Part shown: piece after piece, positions 50,083 through 60,303 of the stretch
How the letters are laid out: every line of letters starts with the position of its first letter
How positions within the stretch are numbered: position 1 is the stretch's first letter
From: Lautropia sp.
GTDB lineage: Bacteria > Pseudomonadota > Gammaproteobacteria > Burkholderiales > Burkholderiaceae_E
Direction of reading: 5' to 3'
Assembly (NCBI GenBank): GCA_030530775.1
Contig: JAUMUG010000002.1
Location: forward strand, 310,001 to 374,000
Length of the DNA stretch: 64,000 bases
The notes under the pieces: generated by a model
Told to the model about the DNA's origin: nothing
The model's input: only the letters and a program-made list of their open reading frames with translations
Database searches by the model: none
Translations under genes and position numbers: made by a program

Positions 50083-51069
50083 TCACCAGCCACCAGAAGC
50101 ACCTCCACCACCGAAACCACCACCGCCTCCGCCGAAGCCCCCTCCTCCGCCGAAGCCTCCGCCACCGAAACCGCCGCCTCCGCCGAAGCCTCCGCCGAAA
50201 CCTCCTCTGCCACCACGGCGATAGGAATGACGGCCGACTTGCTGAAAGCCCCCGCCGGAACCCGAGACGATACCAACCAGCACGCTCACGACGATGCCAC
50301 AGCCCACCGCAATCAGTATCGACCCCAGCAGGCCCGCTGCGGAAAAGCCCATGATGCCGCCAGCCAACACCGACGCGAATACACGGCCGATGACACCCGA
50401 AGCGATGATGCCGCCGATGGTCATGAAGAACATCAGGGGCAGCACATCATCGGCCCAGATATCGCCGGTATCGCGCTGGGCCTGCGTGGGCAGCGGCAGC
50501 TCCTCGCCATCGATGCGGGCGATCAGCGCATCGACGGTGGCCTGGATACCGCCATACCAGTCACCCTGCCGAAAGCGCGGCATCAGCGCCTGATCGATGA
50601 TGCGCCTGGCCATGCCGTCGGGAATGGCGCCTTCCAGCCCATAACCGACCTCGATCCGCACCTTGCGATCATCCCTGACGATCAAGAGCAGCACCCCATC
50701 GTCGATGGCGCCCGACGCCCCACTGCGTCCGGCCGGGCCACCCGCCCCGCCCTGGCTGCCGCGCCCGAGCTTCCAACTTTCGGCCACCCGAAGCGAGTAC
50801 TCCTCGAGCGACTCGGGCTGGGTGGTGGCCACGATCAGCACGGCGAGCTGACTGCCTTTTTGCTGACTGAGCGCCCTCAGCTGCCGATCGAGCTGCTGCT
50901 GCTGGGCCGGCTCGAGCATGCCGATGGTATCGACCACCGGTCCACTCAGCGGCGGCACCGGTAATTCGTCCCGAGCAAAGGCCGACGACAAGCCGCCACT
51001 CAATGCCAGCACGAGCATCATCAGCCAGCACAACGGCATCAGGCGCCGACAGACCCGGAGGGCGGCCAT
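50083..51069 (-). CDS. YgcG-family TPM-domain membrane protein
   Basis: 328 residues. Signal peptide ends around SSAFA. A TPM domain (about 40-190; VVDTIGMLEPAQQQQLDRQL, IDDGVLLLIVRDDRKVRIEVGYGLEGAIPD) is followed by two or three hydrophobic segments. The last roughly 40 residues are almost pure Gly/Phe repeats (GGFGGGG), ending GASGGW. The N-terminus at 51067-51069 is chosen to give a good signal peptide; the frame opens upstream to 51246. LemA and TPM proteins are often paired, with unknown envelope roles. Confidence 0.85.
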   Translation of the reverse strand: MAALRVCRRLMPLCWLMMLVLALSGGLSSAFARDELPVPPLSGPVVDTIGMLEPAQQQQLDRQLRALSQQKGSQLAVLIVATTQPESLEEYSLRVAESWKLGRGSQGGAGGPAGRSGASGAIDDGVLLLIVRDDRKVRIEVGYGLEGAIPDGMARRIIDQALMPRFRQGDWYGGIQATVDALIARIDGEELPLPTQAQRDTGDIWADDVLPLMFFMTIGGIIASGVIGRVFASVLAGGIMGFSAAGLLGSILIAVGCGIVVSVLVGIVSGSGGGFQQVGRHSYRRGGRGGFGGGFGGGGGFGGGGFGGGGGFGGGGGGFGGGGASGGW

Positions 51070-51291
51070 GCGCACAGACCCCGGTCCGACGGACCCCGGG
51101 GGGCGCCGTCCTGACGCCACAAGCGACCCACGGGCCTCGACCGCCACCATCGCCAAAGAAGGAACACTCCCCACCGGGTGCCGTCTGTGCCCGATCGGCA
51201 GCTCCACAGCCTTCACCGTTGCCATGAACACCGGAATACCTCGCACTTCCTGCCTGAACGCCCTGGCCGGACCCGACGACCGATCCCTTGC

Positions 51292-51939
51292 TCAGTCGGC
51301 CTGTGCCGGCCGAGCAGCCGAACCCGCATTGCCACCACCGAAATCGACCGTCGGCGGCCTGGCAACGGCCTGCTCGTTTTCGACGGTGAACTGCGGCTTG
51401 ACCCCGTAACCCATCACCTTGGCGGTCAGATTGACCGGAAACTGCCGGACCAGTACGTTGTAGTCATTCAGCGACTGAATGTAGCGTTTGCGTGCCACCG
51501 TGATCCGATTCTCGGTGCCGGACAGCTCGGCCTGCAGCTCACGGAAATTCTGATCCGACTTCAGCTGCGGATAGTTCTCGGCCACCACCAGCAGTCGTGA
51601 CAGTGCCCCGGCCATCTCACCCTGGGCATTTTCGAAGCGCTTCAGCGAGGCGGGATCGGCCGGATTGACCTGGGCCTGCACCTGACCGACCCGGGAACGG
51701 GCCTCGGTGACGCGGGTCAGCACTTCCTTTTCCTGATCGGCATAGCCCTTGACGGTATTGACCAGGTTGGGGATCAGATCCGCACGGCGCTGATACTGAT
51801 TGAGCACCTCGGCCCACCCCTGCTTGGTGGCTTCATCGGCCCGCTGAATGTCGTTGTAGCCGCAGCCCGACAGAGCCAGCGCAAACGATCCGATCCACAC
51901 CCATTGAAAAGACCTGCCAGCCATCGCTGTCCGTGCCAT
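51292..51939 (-). CDS. LemA family protein
   Basis: 215-residue coiled-coil membrane protein. The N-terminal signal leads to a lipobox-like LSGC, so it may be a lipoprotein. The LemA core is clear: WAEVLNQYQRRADLIPNLVNTVKGYA, VTEARS, and ENYPQLKSDQNFRELQAELSGTENRI. It is the first gene of the lemA-TPM-TPM operon, with a 222-base gap to the next gene. Function in the family is unknown. Confidence 0.9.
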   Translation of the reverse strand: MARTAMAGRSFQWVWIGSFALALSGCGYNDIQRADEATKQGWAEVLNQYQRRADLIPNLVNTVKGYADQEKEVLTRVTEARSRVGQVQAQVNPADPASLKRFENAQGEMAGALSRLLVVAENYPQLKSDQNFRELQAELSGTENRITVARKRYIQSLNDYNVLVRQFPVNLTAKVMGYGVKPQFTVENEQAVARPPTVDFGGGNAGSAARPAQAD

Positions 51940-52133
51940 CGTCGATCCGTATCCACAAAAAGAAAACAGGTCCGATAGTACCCGCTCTTGGCCACGATAT
52001 GGGTTTCAATCCGCTCAGCGACCAATGATTTCGGGGCGTGCCGACGACTCCTCTGCGCCCATCGGCCATGGCTTCGATCCCGGCCAGGCCCGGGAGCCGG
52101 CGGAGCGTGCACCAGCATATCCGATGGCGGCCA

Positions 52134-53441
52134 TCACAGCCACTGCACGAGCGACACACCCAGGCCGACCCTGGTCTGCCGGTGGTTGTAGTCGATCATG
52201 CTGGCGCCATAGCCGCTGAACACCTGCAGATGCGCCTTCAGATAGCTGCTGATCGGGAAGGCGTAGTCCAATCCCACCGAACCTCGGGACCGGCTCCCCA
52301 GCCGCAGCGAATGGCGTGCCGTCAGCGCCACCTCGTGCCCGCCTTTGCGGTAGACCGCCAACAGCTCGCCACGGCCCATGTAATTGCTGATGTCTGGATT
52401 GTCATCATTCGCTGCCGCTTCAGGGACACGCCACCAGGGTCGCAACATCAGCGTCCAGCGCTCCCGCTCCAGCCCGAACTGCAGAATCACCCGGTTCCAG
52501 CTGCGCGATGCAGGCTCGCTGCGACCATTGGATTGATGATTGAGACCGATCGAGGCCATCCGCCAGTGCCAATCTCCCACTTTGCGGTGAGTGCGGAACA
52601 CCGCCATGATCTCCGGCTCGTAGTTGGTCTCGCGGAACGGGCGCGAAAGCCCCGCTGTATAGATCTGCCAGTACGACACCTGGGTATAACCGACCCACAG
52701 ATCGCCATTGTCCCGCAACAGATTTTCGGCGACCTTGGTCTTGAAGCTGATCTGGAACTTGGCCTCGATGCGCTTGAGCCGGTCCAATTGGCTCACAACG
52801 GCTTCGGCCGCAGCGGATCGGCTCACGTCATTGTCGGGATTGGGCGAGCTGGGTGAGCGGTTGACCCGCGAAGTGTCGTCCACCAGCAACGCATACATCG
52901 GCTTGTAGGGGCGCAGCACGAAACGGCCCCGGCTGGAGGCATCGTCCAGCTCCCAACGGTCGGTCAGATCCGTACCCAGACTGCGCCGCACGTCCTGCAC
53001 CGCCCGGGCGGCATGACGACCATCGAGCAGCAACCTGGACTCGTCCGGAGGCGAAGGTTCAAAGGAAGGCAGCGCCAGACCACTCCCCCCTGTGGCCGAG
53101 GCCGCCCCCTCCCGCTGCACCACGGAACCGTCCTCATTTTCGGGGCCGGCCGGGTCCCGGATCACCTTGAGACCGAAATCCTCGGACGCTGCTGCCGGCA
53201 GCTCCCGATCGTGGGGCTGCATCCGGCTGGCTGCCATCTCGTCATAACATTGCAGCCGGCTCGCATCATCCTGAATCGCCGCGCACTCCGACATCTGGCG
53301 GGCGGCCTGCTGGATGTCCTCGGCCTGCCCGGCCGGAATCGTCACCTTGGCGCCCGAAGTCTGCGCGCCTGCGCTGCCGACGGCACCGAGTGCCAGCACA
53401 AACAATCCAAAACCGAAACGAGATGAGCGTTCTGCATTCAT
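52134..53441 (-). CDS. pldA: outer-membrane phospholipase A (OMPLA)
   Basis: 435-residue outer-membrane phospholipase A1. A signal peptide (to about GAQ) precedes a periplasmic-like stretch and the 12-strand barrel. The catalytic NHQSNGRS (His and Ser) and the Asn of SWNRVI form the OMPLA triad. The C-terminus ends in a Trp-Leu, near the usual barrel-terminal aromatic. The calcium site is in the same region. ATG 53439-53441 (MNAERSSR) is used; the open frame upstream is Cys/Arg-rich. The N-terminal extension of about 180 residues is longer than in E. coli PldA. Confidence 0.9.
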   Translation of the reverse strand: MNAERSSRFGFGLFVLALGAVGSAGAQTSGAKVTIPAGQAEDIQQAARQMSECAAIQDDASRLQCYDEMAASRMQPHDRELPAAASEDFGLKVIRDPAGPENEDGSVVQREGAASATGGSGLALPSFEPSPPDESRLLLDGRHAARAVQDVRRSLGTDLTDRWELDDASSRGRFVLRPYKPMYALLVDDTSRVNRSPSSPNPDNDVSRSAAAEAVVSQLDRLKRIEAKFQISFKTKVAENLLRDNGDLWVGYTQVSYWQIYTAGLSRPFRETNYEPEIMAVFRTHRKVGDWHWRMASIGLNHQSNGRSEPASRSWNRVILQFGLERERWTLMLRPWWRVPEAAANDDNPDISNYMGRGELLAVYRKGGHEVALTARHSLRLGSRSRGSVGLDYAFPISSYLKAHLQVFSGYGASMIDYNHRQTRVGLGVSLVQWL

Positions 53442-53823
53442 GAAACGATGAGACAAAGACAGTCGATCCGAGGGCGGACATCGGCAGGCACGGCCAACGT
53501 TCCGACACCCGGCGCCCAGCGCCCGGACATTCCGACGACGGACACCAGCCCCCGACATCCCGAACGCCAGACAGCCCGACCTCCCCCCGGACACCCGGAT
53601 ACCGCTGCCCCGGACATCCGGCCATTCGGACGAAGCGCCGGAATGCCCGAAGCACGAGCAGATATGCCGGAGATTCTACGAAATCTGTCCGACGCGCTTT
53701 TTGTTCACAAAAGTGATACGCTGGCGTTTGACCGGGAGGTTCTCCCCTGCCCCGATTCCTCCCCTTTTCGTTGCTTGAAAATGTCGGACCGTATCCGGTA
53801 CGGGTCCATCGGAGACACACAAC
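53442..53823. other. 382-bp region between divergent pldA and putA
   Basis: Contains the promoters of both genes. As PutA has a DNA-binding domain, its operators are expected here, but no repeated motif is certain by eye. Repeats of CCGACATCC-like words occur at 53500-53640. Confidence 0.4.
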
Positions 53824-56800
53824 GTGAGCACCATCAACCTGAACATCAAGGTGGAAGAGGCCCTGCACAGTCGCCTCGAACGAACGGCCGACCGCTACCA
53901 TCGTACCCTGCCATGGCTGGTGAAGCAGGCCCTGCTCAGCTATATCGAAAACATCGAGCGCGGCAAGCTGCCGCCGGAGCTGCTGGCCAGCGCCCCCGGC
54001 ATCAAGACCCTGGCGCTGGGCGGCACACTCGGCGACACCGACACGGCCGGCAAGCCCTTCCTCGAATTTGCCCAGGGTGTGGCGCCGCAGACTCCGCAGC
54101 GGGCCGCCATCACCGCCGCCTGGCGACGCCCCGAGCCCGAGTGTGTCTCGTGGCTGCTGAAACAGGCCCGCGAACCGGCCACCGCCAATGCCACCCAGGC
54201 CAACAGGGTCCGCGAACTGTCCAAACGGCTGGTCGAAGGGCTGCGACGTAGTCAGAAAAACGGCGGAATCGAAGCCCTGATCCAGGAGTTCTCGCTGTCC
54301 AGTCAGGAAGGCGTGGCGCTGATGTGCCTGGCCGAAGCCCTTTTGCGCATCCCCGACCGAGAAACCCGCGATGCCCTGATCCGTGACAAGATCAGCCACG
54401 GCGACTGGAAATCCCACCTCGGGCATTCCAGCTCGCTCTTCGTCAACGCCACCGCCTGGGGCCTGATGCTGACCGGCAAACTGGTGGCCACCAACAGCGA
54501 ACGCACGCTGTCATCCTCGCTGACCCGCCTGATCGGCAAGGGTGGCGAACCGCTGATCCGCAGGAGCGTCGACATGGCGATGCGTATGATGGGCGAGCAG
54601 TTCGTGACCGGCGAGACCATCGAGGAAGCGCTGCTCAACGCCCGCAAGTACGAAGCCAAGGGTTTTCGGTACTCCTACGACATGCTGGGCGAAGCGGCCG
54701 CCACCGACGAAGACGCCCGCACATATCTGCAAGCCTATGAAACCGCGATCCACGCCATCGGCAAAGCATCGGCCAAACGTGGCATCTACGACGGTCCCGG
54801 CATCTCGATCAAACTCTCGGCCCTGCACCCGCGTTACAGCCGTGCTCAACACGACCGCGTCTTCGATGAGCTGCTGCCGCGCCTGCGTCATCTGGCCCTG
54901 CTCGCCCGGCAGCACGACATCGCGCTGAACATCGACGCCGAAGAGGCCGACCGGCTGGAAATTTCACTCGACCTGCTGGAATCGCTCTGTTTCGATCCAG
55001 CGCTGGCCGGCTGGAACGGAATCGGCTTCGTGGTGCAGGCCTATCAGAAGCGCTGTCCTCATGTCATCGACTACCTGATCGACCTGGGCCGTCGCAGCCG
55101 CCACCGGCTGATGATCCGCCTGGTGAAAGGCGCCTACTGGGACAGCGAAATCAAGCGCGCCCAACTCGATGGCATGGATGGCTACCCGGTCTACACCCGC
55201 AAGGCCTACACCGATGTCTCGTATCTGGTCTGCGCCGAAAAGATGCTGCGCGCCCCCGACGCGATCTACCCGCAGTTTGCCACCCACAATGCCCGGACAC
55301 TGGCCACCATCCACGAGATGGCCGGCCAGAACTACTACCCCGGCCAATACGAATTCCAGTGCCTGCATGGCATGGGCGAGCCACTGTACGAACAGGTCAC
55401 CAGTGCGACGGCGGAAGGCGGTCTGGGCCGTCCCTGCCGGATCTACGCCCCGGTCGGCACCTACGAGACGCTGCTGGCCTATCTGGTACGCCGTCTGCTG
55501 GAAAATGGTGCCAACACCTCCTTCGTCAACATGGTCAGCGACCCCGATATCCCACTGGACAAGCTGATCGCCGACCCGGTCGAAGAGGCCGCTGCCGTCT
55601 CGCCCGAAGGTGCGCCGCACGCGCTGATCCCTCTACCCCGCGATCTGTACGCCAAGGAGAGCTTTGGCTACCGGCTGAATTCGGCCGGGGTCGATCTGGC
55701 CAACGAACAGCAGCTGGCCACCCTTTCCACCGGCCTGATGGCCAGCGCCGCAGCACCCTGGCTGGCCCTGCCAGCCAACCGGCCGGAGCCGGCACCGGTG
55801 CCCGATGCCGAGGGCAGCCCCCCGGCCGCCCGGATCACGCCACCGGCCGGCGCCAGGGCGGTACTCAATCCGGCCAACCATCAGGACGTGGTCGGCTATG
55901 TGCTCGAAGCCGAAGCCGGCGACCTGAACGCCATCCTCGACGCCGCGACCGCGGCGGCACCCGGCTGGCGTACCCAGCCGGTCGAAGACCGGGCCGACTG
56001 CCTGCTGCGTGCCGCGCAGATCATGGAAGACCGCACCCCGATCCTGATGGGGCTGGTCGTCCGCGAAGCGGGCAAGTCGCTGCCCAATGCCATCGCCGAG
56101 CTGCGCGAAGCGATCGACTTCCTGCGCTACTACGCCAACCAGATCAAGACCGAGTTCGACAACGAAACCCACCGGCCGCTGGGCACCATCCTGTGCATCA
56201 GCCCGTGGAACTTCCCGCTGGCGATCTTCAGCGGCCAAGTGGCGGCGGCACTGGCCGCCGGCAACACCGTGCTGGCCAAGCCGGCCGAGCAGACCCCGCT
56301 GATCGCTGCCGAAGCAGTACGCGTCCTGCACGAAGCCGGTGTGCCACGCGACGTGCTGCAACTGGTACCCGGCGATGGCGTCCAAGTCGGTGCCCCACTG
56401 GTGGCCGATGCCCGTGTCGACGGCATCATGTTCACCGGCTCGACCGAAGTGGCCCGCATCATCACCGCGACACTGGCCGAGCGTCTGGCAGAAGACGGCA
56501 GCCCGGTGCCACTGATCGCCGAAACCGGCGGCCAGAACTGCATGATCGTCGACTCCTCGGCACTGACCGAACAAGTGGTGCAGGATGTGCTGGTATCGGC
56601 CTTCGATTCGGCCGGCCAGCGCTGCTCGGCACTGCGCGTACTATGCGTACAGGAAGACGCCGCCGACCGCGTGCTGGCCATGCTGCAGGGGGCCACCCGG
56701 GAACTGCGCCAGGGCGATCCCAGCCTGCTGAGCACCGACGTCGGCCCGGTCATCGACACCGAAGCCCGCGACACCATCGTCAATTACATCGACAAGATGC

Positions 56801-57822
56801 GCGCCGAGGGCTTCCGGGTCAGCCAGCCGGCGCTGGATCTCGCCGATCAGACGGCCATGGCCGCCGGCACCTTCGTGCCACCGACCATCATCGAGATCAA
56901 TAGCATCCGGGATCTGGGCCGCGAGGTGTTCGGTCCGGTCCTGCATGTGCTGCGCTATCGGCGCGACCGGCTCGAAGCGCTGATCGACGACATCAACGGC
57001 ACCGGCTACGGCCTGACCTTCGGCGTCCACACCCGTATCGACGAAACCGTCCAACAGCTACTCGAGCACATCCACGCCGGCAACCTCTACGTCAATCGCA
57101 ACATCGTCGGTGCCGTGGTCGGGGTGCAACCCTTCGGCGGCGAAGGTCTGTCCGGTACCGGGCCCAAAGCCGGTGGCCCGCTCTATCTGAAGCGCCTGCT
57201 GTCACTACGCCCACTGGGTACGATGCCGGCCGACGAACGGAACCGGAAACTGATCGATTCCGTGCACACCTGGCTGGGCAGCGACAGCACGCTCAAGGCC
57301 GATGCCGGCGTACTGCAGCAATATGCACAGAATCTGCTGACAGCCTGCGCCGGCACCGTGGAACAGACCATGCCCGGCCCCACCGGCGAAGAAAACCTAT
57401 ACCGTCAGGAAGGTCGCGGCCGGGTCCTGTGCGTAGCCACCAGCCCGATCGGTGCCGTGGCGCAGCTGCTGACCTGCCTTGCCACCGGCAACACGGCATT
57501 GTTCGTGGGCGACACCGCCGGGGGCAAACTGGCGGCCGATCTGCCGACCGTTCTGAAGGACCGGGTACAGACCATCGCCGGCAACGAAATCGGCACCGCC
57601 CGCTTCGAAGCAGCCCTGCATGAAGGTGGTGCCGATGGACTGAAGCGTCTGAACCAGCTGTTGGCCAAGCGTGATGGTGCCATCGTCAACCTGCAGTCGC
57701 TGACCAGCGACCAGATTCGCCAGGGCAACTTCTACGGCAGCGAAATCCTGCTGGCCGAACGCTCGATCAGTATCAACACCGCAGCAGCCGGTGGCAACGC
57801 CAGCCTGATGACGATCGGTTGA
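53824..57822 (+). CDS. putA: trifunctional PutA: proline dehydrogenase, P5C dehydrogenase and repressor
   Basis: 1332 residues. Residues about 3-45 form a ribbon-helix-helix DNA-binding domain (INLNIKVEEALHSRLERTA). A FAD-dependent proline dehydrogenase barrel (about 260-560; SIKLSALHPRYSR, RLVKGAYWDSEIKRAQ, YEFQCLHGMGEPLYE) and a P5C dehydrogenase domain (about 660-1120) follow, with Glu900 and Cys934 catalytic (AETGGQNC; SAGQRCSA). A C-terminal domain completes it. It oxidises proline to glutamate and represses put genes when proline is absent. Start is GTG 53824 after GGAGACACAAC. Confidence 0.96.
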   Translation: MSTINLNIKVEEALHSRLERTADRYHRTLPWLVKQALLSYIENIERGKLPPELLASAPGIKTLALGGTLGDTDTAGKPFLEFAQGVAPQTPQRAAITAAWRRPEPECVSWLLKQAREPATANATQANRVRELSKRLVEGLRRSQKNGGIEALIQEFSLSSQEGVALMCLAEALLRIPDRETRDALIRDKISHGDWKSHLGHSSSLFVNATAWGLMLTGKLVATNSERTLSSSLTRLIGKGGEPLIRRSVDMAMRMMGEQFVTGETIEEALLNARKYEAKGFRYSYDMLGEAAATDEDARTYLQAYETAIHAIGKASAKRGIYDGPGISIKLSALHPRYSRAQHDRVFDELLPRLRHLALLARQHDIALNIDAEEADRLEISLDLLESLCFDPALAGWNGIGFVVQAYQKRCPHVIDYLIDLGRRSRHRLMIRLVKGAYWDSEIKRAQLDGMDGYPVYTRKAYTDVSYLVCAEKMLRAPDAIYPQFATHNARTLATIHEMAGQNYYPGQYEFQCLHGMGEPLYEQVTSATAEGGLGRPCRIYAPVGTYETLLAYLVRRLLENGANTSFVNMVSDPDIPLDKLIADPVEEAAAVSPEGAPHALIPLPRDLYAKESFGYRLNSAGVDLANEQQLATLSTGLMASAAAPWLALPANRPEPAPVPDAEGSPPAARITPPAGARAVLNPANHQDVVGYVLEAEAGDLNAILDAATAAAPGWRTQPVEDRADCLLRAAQIMEDRTPILMGLVVREAGKSLPNAIAELREAIDFLRYYANQIKTEFDNETHRPLGTILCISPWNFPLAIFSGQVAAALAAGNTVLAKPAEQTPLIAAEAVRVLHEAGVPRDVLQLVPGDGVQVGAPLVADARVDGIMFTGSTEVARIITATLAERLAEDGSPVPLIAETGGQNCMIVDSSALTEQVVQDVLVSAFDSAGQRCSALRVLCVQEDAADRVLAMLQGATRELRQGDPSLLSTDVGPVIDTEARDTIVNYIDKMRAEGFRVSQPALDLADQTAMAAGTFVPPTIIEINSIRDLGREVFGPVLHVLRYRRDRLEALIDDINGTGYGLTFGVHTRIDETVQQLLEHIHAGNLYVNRNIVGAVVGVQPFGGEGLSGTGPKAGGPLYLKRLLSLRPLGTMPADERNRKLIDSVHTWLGSDSTLKADAGVLQQYAQNLLTACAGTVEQTMPGPTGEENLYRQEGRGRVLCVATSPIGAVAQLLTCLATGNTALFVGDTAGGKLAADLPTVLKDRVQTIAGNEIGTARFEAALHEGGADGLKRLNQLLAKRDGAIVNLQSLTSDQIRQGNFYGSEILLAERSISINTAAAGGNASLMTIG

Positions 57823-57832
57823 GCCGATGGGC

Positions 57833-57853
57833 GCCGGCTGAAGACCAGCCGGC
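57833..57853 (+). terminator. hairpin beyond putA
   Basis: GCCGGCTG-AAGAC-CAGCCGGC forms an 8-bp stem 10 bases after the putA stop. It has no T-tract, so termination is only possible. Confidence 0.45.
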
Positions 57854-57963
57854 CCGCAACATATGTCGCATCGTCGTCGGACACTGATTCAGGCCCTGAT
57901 CACGCCCCCCCGAAACAGACGCCGCACGATCCGGCATTGCCTTAGAACAAACCCTGACAGGGC

Positions 57964-57993
57964 TTGCGCGATGAGGTGTTGCCGAGATAAAAC
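57964..57993 (+). promoter_or_regulatory. candidate promoter of nhaC
   Basis: TTGCGC (57964-57969) and TAAAAC (57988-57993) are spaced 18 bases. Each matches consensus at four of six positions. It is the best candidate in the 270-base gap. Confidence 0.3.
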
Positions 57994-58091
57994 AGACGGT
58001 TCAGAAATTCGAGACCGGAATGCACATCCAAGCCCTCGGCAAACGATATGCAGACCGACGACATCCACCAAAAGAAAACAAGGGAGAAGAC

Positions 58092-59555
58092 ATGTTCACT
58101 CGGTTTCGCCAGCGGGAACAGTATCCATTCTGGTTCGACGTGGGCCCGCTGGTACTGACCACCATCATCCTGATGGTGCAGTTCTTCATCTTCAATGACT
58201 ACACCCCCCACGTACCGCTGATCATCGGTCTGTGCATCACCGGTCTCTTCACCTCCATCAAGGGTGGCAGCTGGACCGAGATGGAAAAGAGCATGTACAA
58301 GGTGATGAAAGTGGCGCTTCCCACTATGATCATCATCACCTGTGTGGGGATGACCATCGCCGCCTGGATCGCTTCCGGCACCGTTCCCACCATCCTCGAT
58401 TTCGGCCTCGCCATCATGAAGCCGGAATTCTTCCTGCCGGCCTCCTGCATCCTGGCCACCGTCGTCTCGACTGCCACCGGCACCTCCTGGGGTACGGTCG
58501 GCACCGTCGGTCTGGCCGTCATGGGTATCGGCGAAGCCCTCGGCATTCCGGTTCACTGGACCGCCGGCGCCATCGTTTCGGGAGCCTTCTTCGGTGACAA
58601 GATGTCGCCGTTGTCCGACACCACCAATCTGACGCCCGCCGTCGTCGACACCGACCTGATCAGCCACATCAAAGGGATGCTACCCAACACCATCCCGGCC
58701 TATCTGATCACCCTCATCGCCTATGCCTGGATCGGCATGGACTACGGCGAGGCCTCTGCCGGCACGATGCAGGTACGTGAAGCACTGCAGAGCACCATCC
58801 ACACCAACTTCAAACTCGGCTGGATCACGCTGATTCCACCCCTCGTGGTCATCTACATGAGCTACCGTAAGTACTCGGTGATGGGCACGCTGTGTACCGG
58901 TGTCTTCCTCGGTACCCTGATCGCCATCTTCTATCAGGGCCTGGAGATGAGCAAAGTATCCGGCATCCTGATGAATGGCTACGTTGCCACCACCGGCCAG
59001 GAATACGTCGACAAACTGCTGTCCAAAGGCGGTATCTTGGCCATGGGCTGGGTGATCAGCATGATGATGCTGTCACTGGCCTTCGTGGGCGCGCTCGAGC
59101 ACTTCGGCACCTTCCGTGCCCTGCTGCGTCAAATCCAGAAACTGGTCAAATCGCGCTTCTCGCTGGTGGCCACCTCGGCCAGCATCGTGCTCGCCGTCAG
59201 CGTCATCGCCGGTGAGGTCTACACATCGATCGTGCTGCCCGGCCGCCTGATGAAAGCCAAGTACGCCGAAATGGGCTATCAGACGACCACCCTGTCTCGC
59301 ACCATCGAAGACTGGGGCACACTGCTCTCTCCGCTGATTCCCTGGAACAACGGTGGCGCCTTCGTCGCCGGCGCCCTGGGCATCACCACCTTCGTCTACG
59401 CCCCCTTCGCGCTGTTCTGCTGGCTGTCGCCGTTGATCGGCCTGATCTACGCCGCGGCAGGCTGGTTCATTCCCCAAGACCCGACCGGCCCTCACCAGAT
59501 CGCCGACGAAGACATGCGCGAGATCGCCGAAGACGCCGAGGGCTACATCACCTGA
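58092..59555 (+). CDS. nhaC: Na+/H+ antiporter, NhaC family
   Basis: 487-residue inner-membrane transporter with about 12 helices. STATGTSWGTVGTVGLAVMGIG, SGAFFGDKMSPLSDTTNL and the late WGTLLSPLIPWNNGGAF motif identify the NhaC family. It would export Na+ in exchange for H+; the family also contains malate/lactate antiporters. ATG 58092 follows AAGGGAGAAGAC. A terminator stands downstream. The gene lies beside putA, where a proline/Na+ symporter is commonly found. Confidence 0.88.
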   Translation: MFTRFRQREQYPFWFDVGPLVLTTIILMVQFFIFNDYTPHVPLIIGLCITGLFTSIKGGSWTEMEKSMYKVMKVALPTMIIITCVGMTIAAWIASGTVPTILDFGLAIMKPEFFLPASCILATVVSTATGTSWGTVGTVGLAVMGIGEALGIPVHWTAGAIVSGAFFGDKMSPLSDTTNLTPAVVDTDLISHIKGMLPNTIPAYLITLIAYAWIGMDYGEASAGTMQVREALQSTIHTNFKLGWITLIPPLVVIYMSYRKYSVMGTLCTGVFLGTLIAIFYQGLEMSKVSGILMNGYVATTGQEYVDKLLSKGGILAMGWVISMMMLSLAFVGALEHFGTFRALLRQIQKLVKSRFSLVATSASIVLAVSVIAGEVYTSIVLPGRLMKAKYAEMGYQTTTLSRTIEDWGTLLSPLIPWNNGGAFVAGALGITTFVYAPFALFCWLSPLIGLIYAAAGWFIPQDPTGPHQIADEDMREIAEDAEGYIT

Positions 59556-59698
59556 TCGGCCCGTCAGGCTGCCGAGCGGTGCCCATCCGGCACCGCTGGC
59601 CATCCGGCCCCGCGCAGCCCGTGAGCCGGAGCGGATCAGGTGCCGGGCGCGCTCTGCAAAAGCCCCGCCCGCCACCGGACCGCGAGCGCAGTACCCGA

Positions 59699-59734
59699 CC
59701 GGCCAGGCCTGTTCGCAGACCGGCCGGTTTTTTT
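59699..59734 (+). terminator. Rho-independent terminator of nhaC
   Basis: A CCGGCC...CTG-TTCG-CAG...CCGGCCGG stem with a small internal bulge is followed by seven T residues (59728-59734). Confidence 0.75.
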
Positions 59735-59880
59735 CCGTGAACGGATATCTGCAGACAGTGCCGTTCCAGTCACCGCACGCGGTTTCGGCATTTTTCCGAC
59801 GGCTCAAACCACCCGAGGTGTACGGCCGGCCGCAGACGGCCACTTTCGACCAAAACCGTGCCGTTCGGACAAAACAGTGA

Positions 59881-60303
59881 TCATACGAGCTGGGCATCCG
59901 CACATGGCGCTGCGTGACATGCCGCCGCCGGTAGCCTGGATGAACAGTCGGCTTGAGACGCACCGCCCTTGGCAAGGCACATTTCCACCACATTGCCGTG
60001 CCGGCTGTCGTAATCACGGCTCCAGTGGCACAACATCCTCAGCGCCGGTTCGAGACTTGCGCCGTCTTCGGTCAGGTAGTATTCGACCCGTGGCGGGACT
60101 TCCGTATAGACACGCCGTTCGATGAGACCGTCGGTCGCAAGCTGGCGGAGTTGTTCTGTCAACACTTTCTGACTGATACCTTCCAACCTCTGCAGTAAAT
60201 CGCGGGGGCGTTTGGCACCGGCATACAGGTGGTAGAGAATCAAACACTTCCATTTCCCACCGACCAGTTTCATGGCCAAATCTATCGCTGAAATTTTTTT
60301 CAT
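59881..60303 (-). CDS. HxlR-family transcriptional regulator
   Basis: 140-residue winged helix-turn-helix regulator. MKLVGGKWKCLILYHLYAGAKRPRDLLQRLEGISQKVLTEQLRQL, then RRVYTEVPPRVEYYLT with its wing, are the HxlR signature. Cysteines sit at residues around KWKC, MLCHW and in the tail (CSS, ACHAAPC), so redox or electrophile sensing is conceivable. Its start is divergent from the cassette gene. A perfect ACCTTAAGGT palindrome (60333-60342) lies 30 bases upstream of its start and is a candidate operator. Confidence 0.87.
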   Translation of the reverse strand: MKKISAIDLAMKLVGGKWKCLILYHLYAGAKRPRDLLQRLEGISQKVLTEQLRQLATDGLIERRVYTEVPPRVEYYLTEDGASLEPALRMLCHWSRDYDSRHGNVVEMCLAKGGASQADCSSRLPAAACHAAPCADAQLV

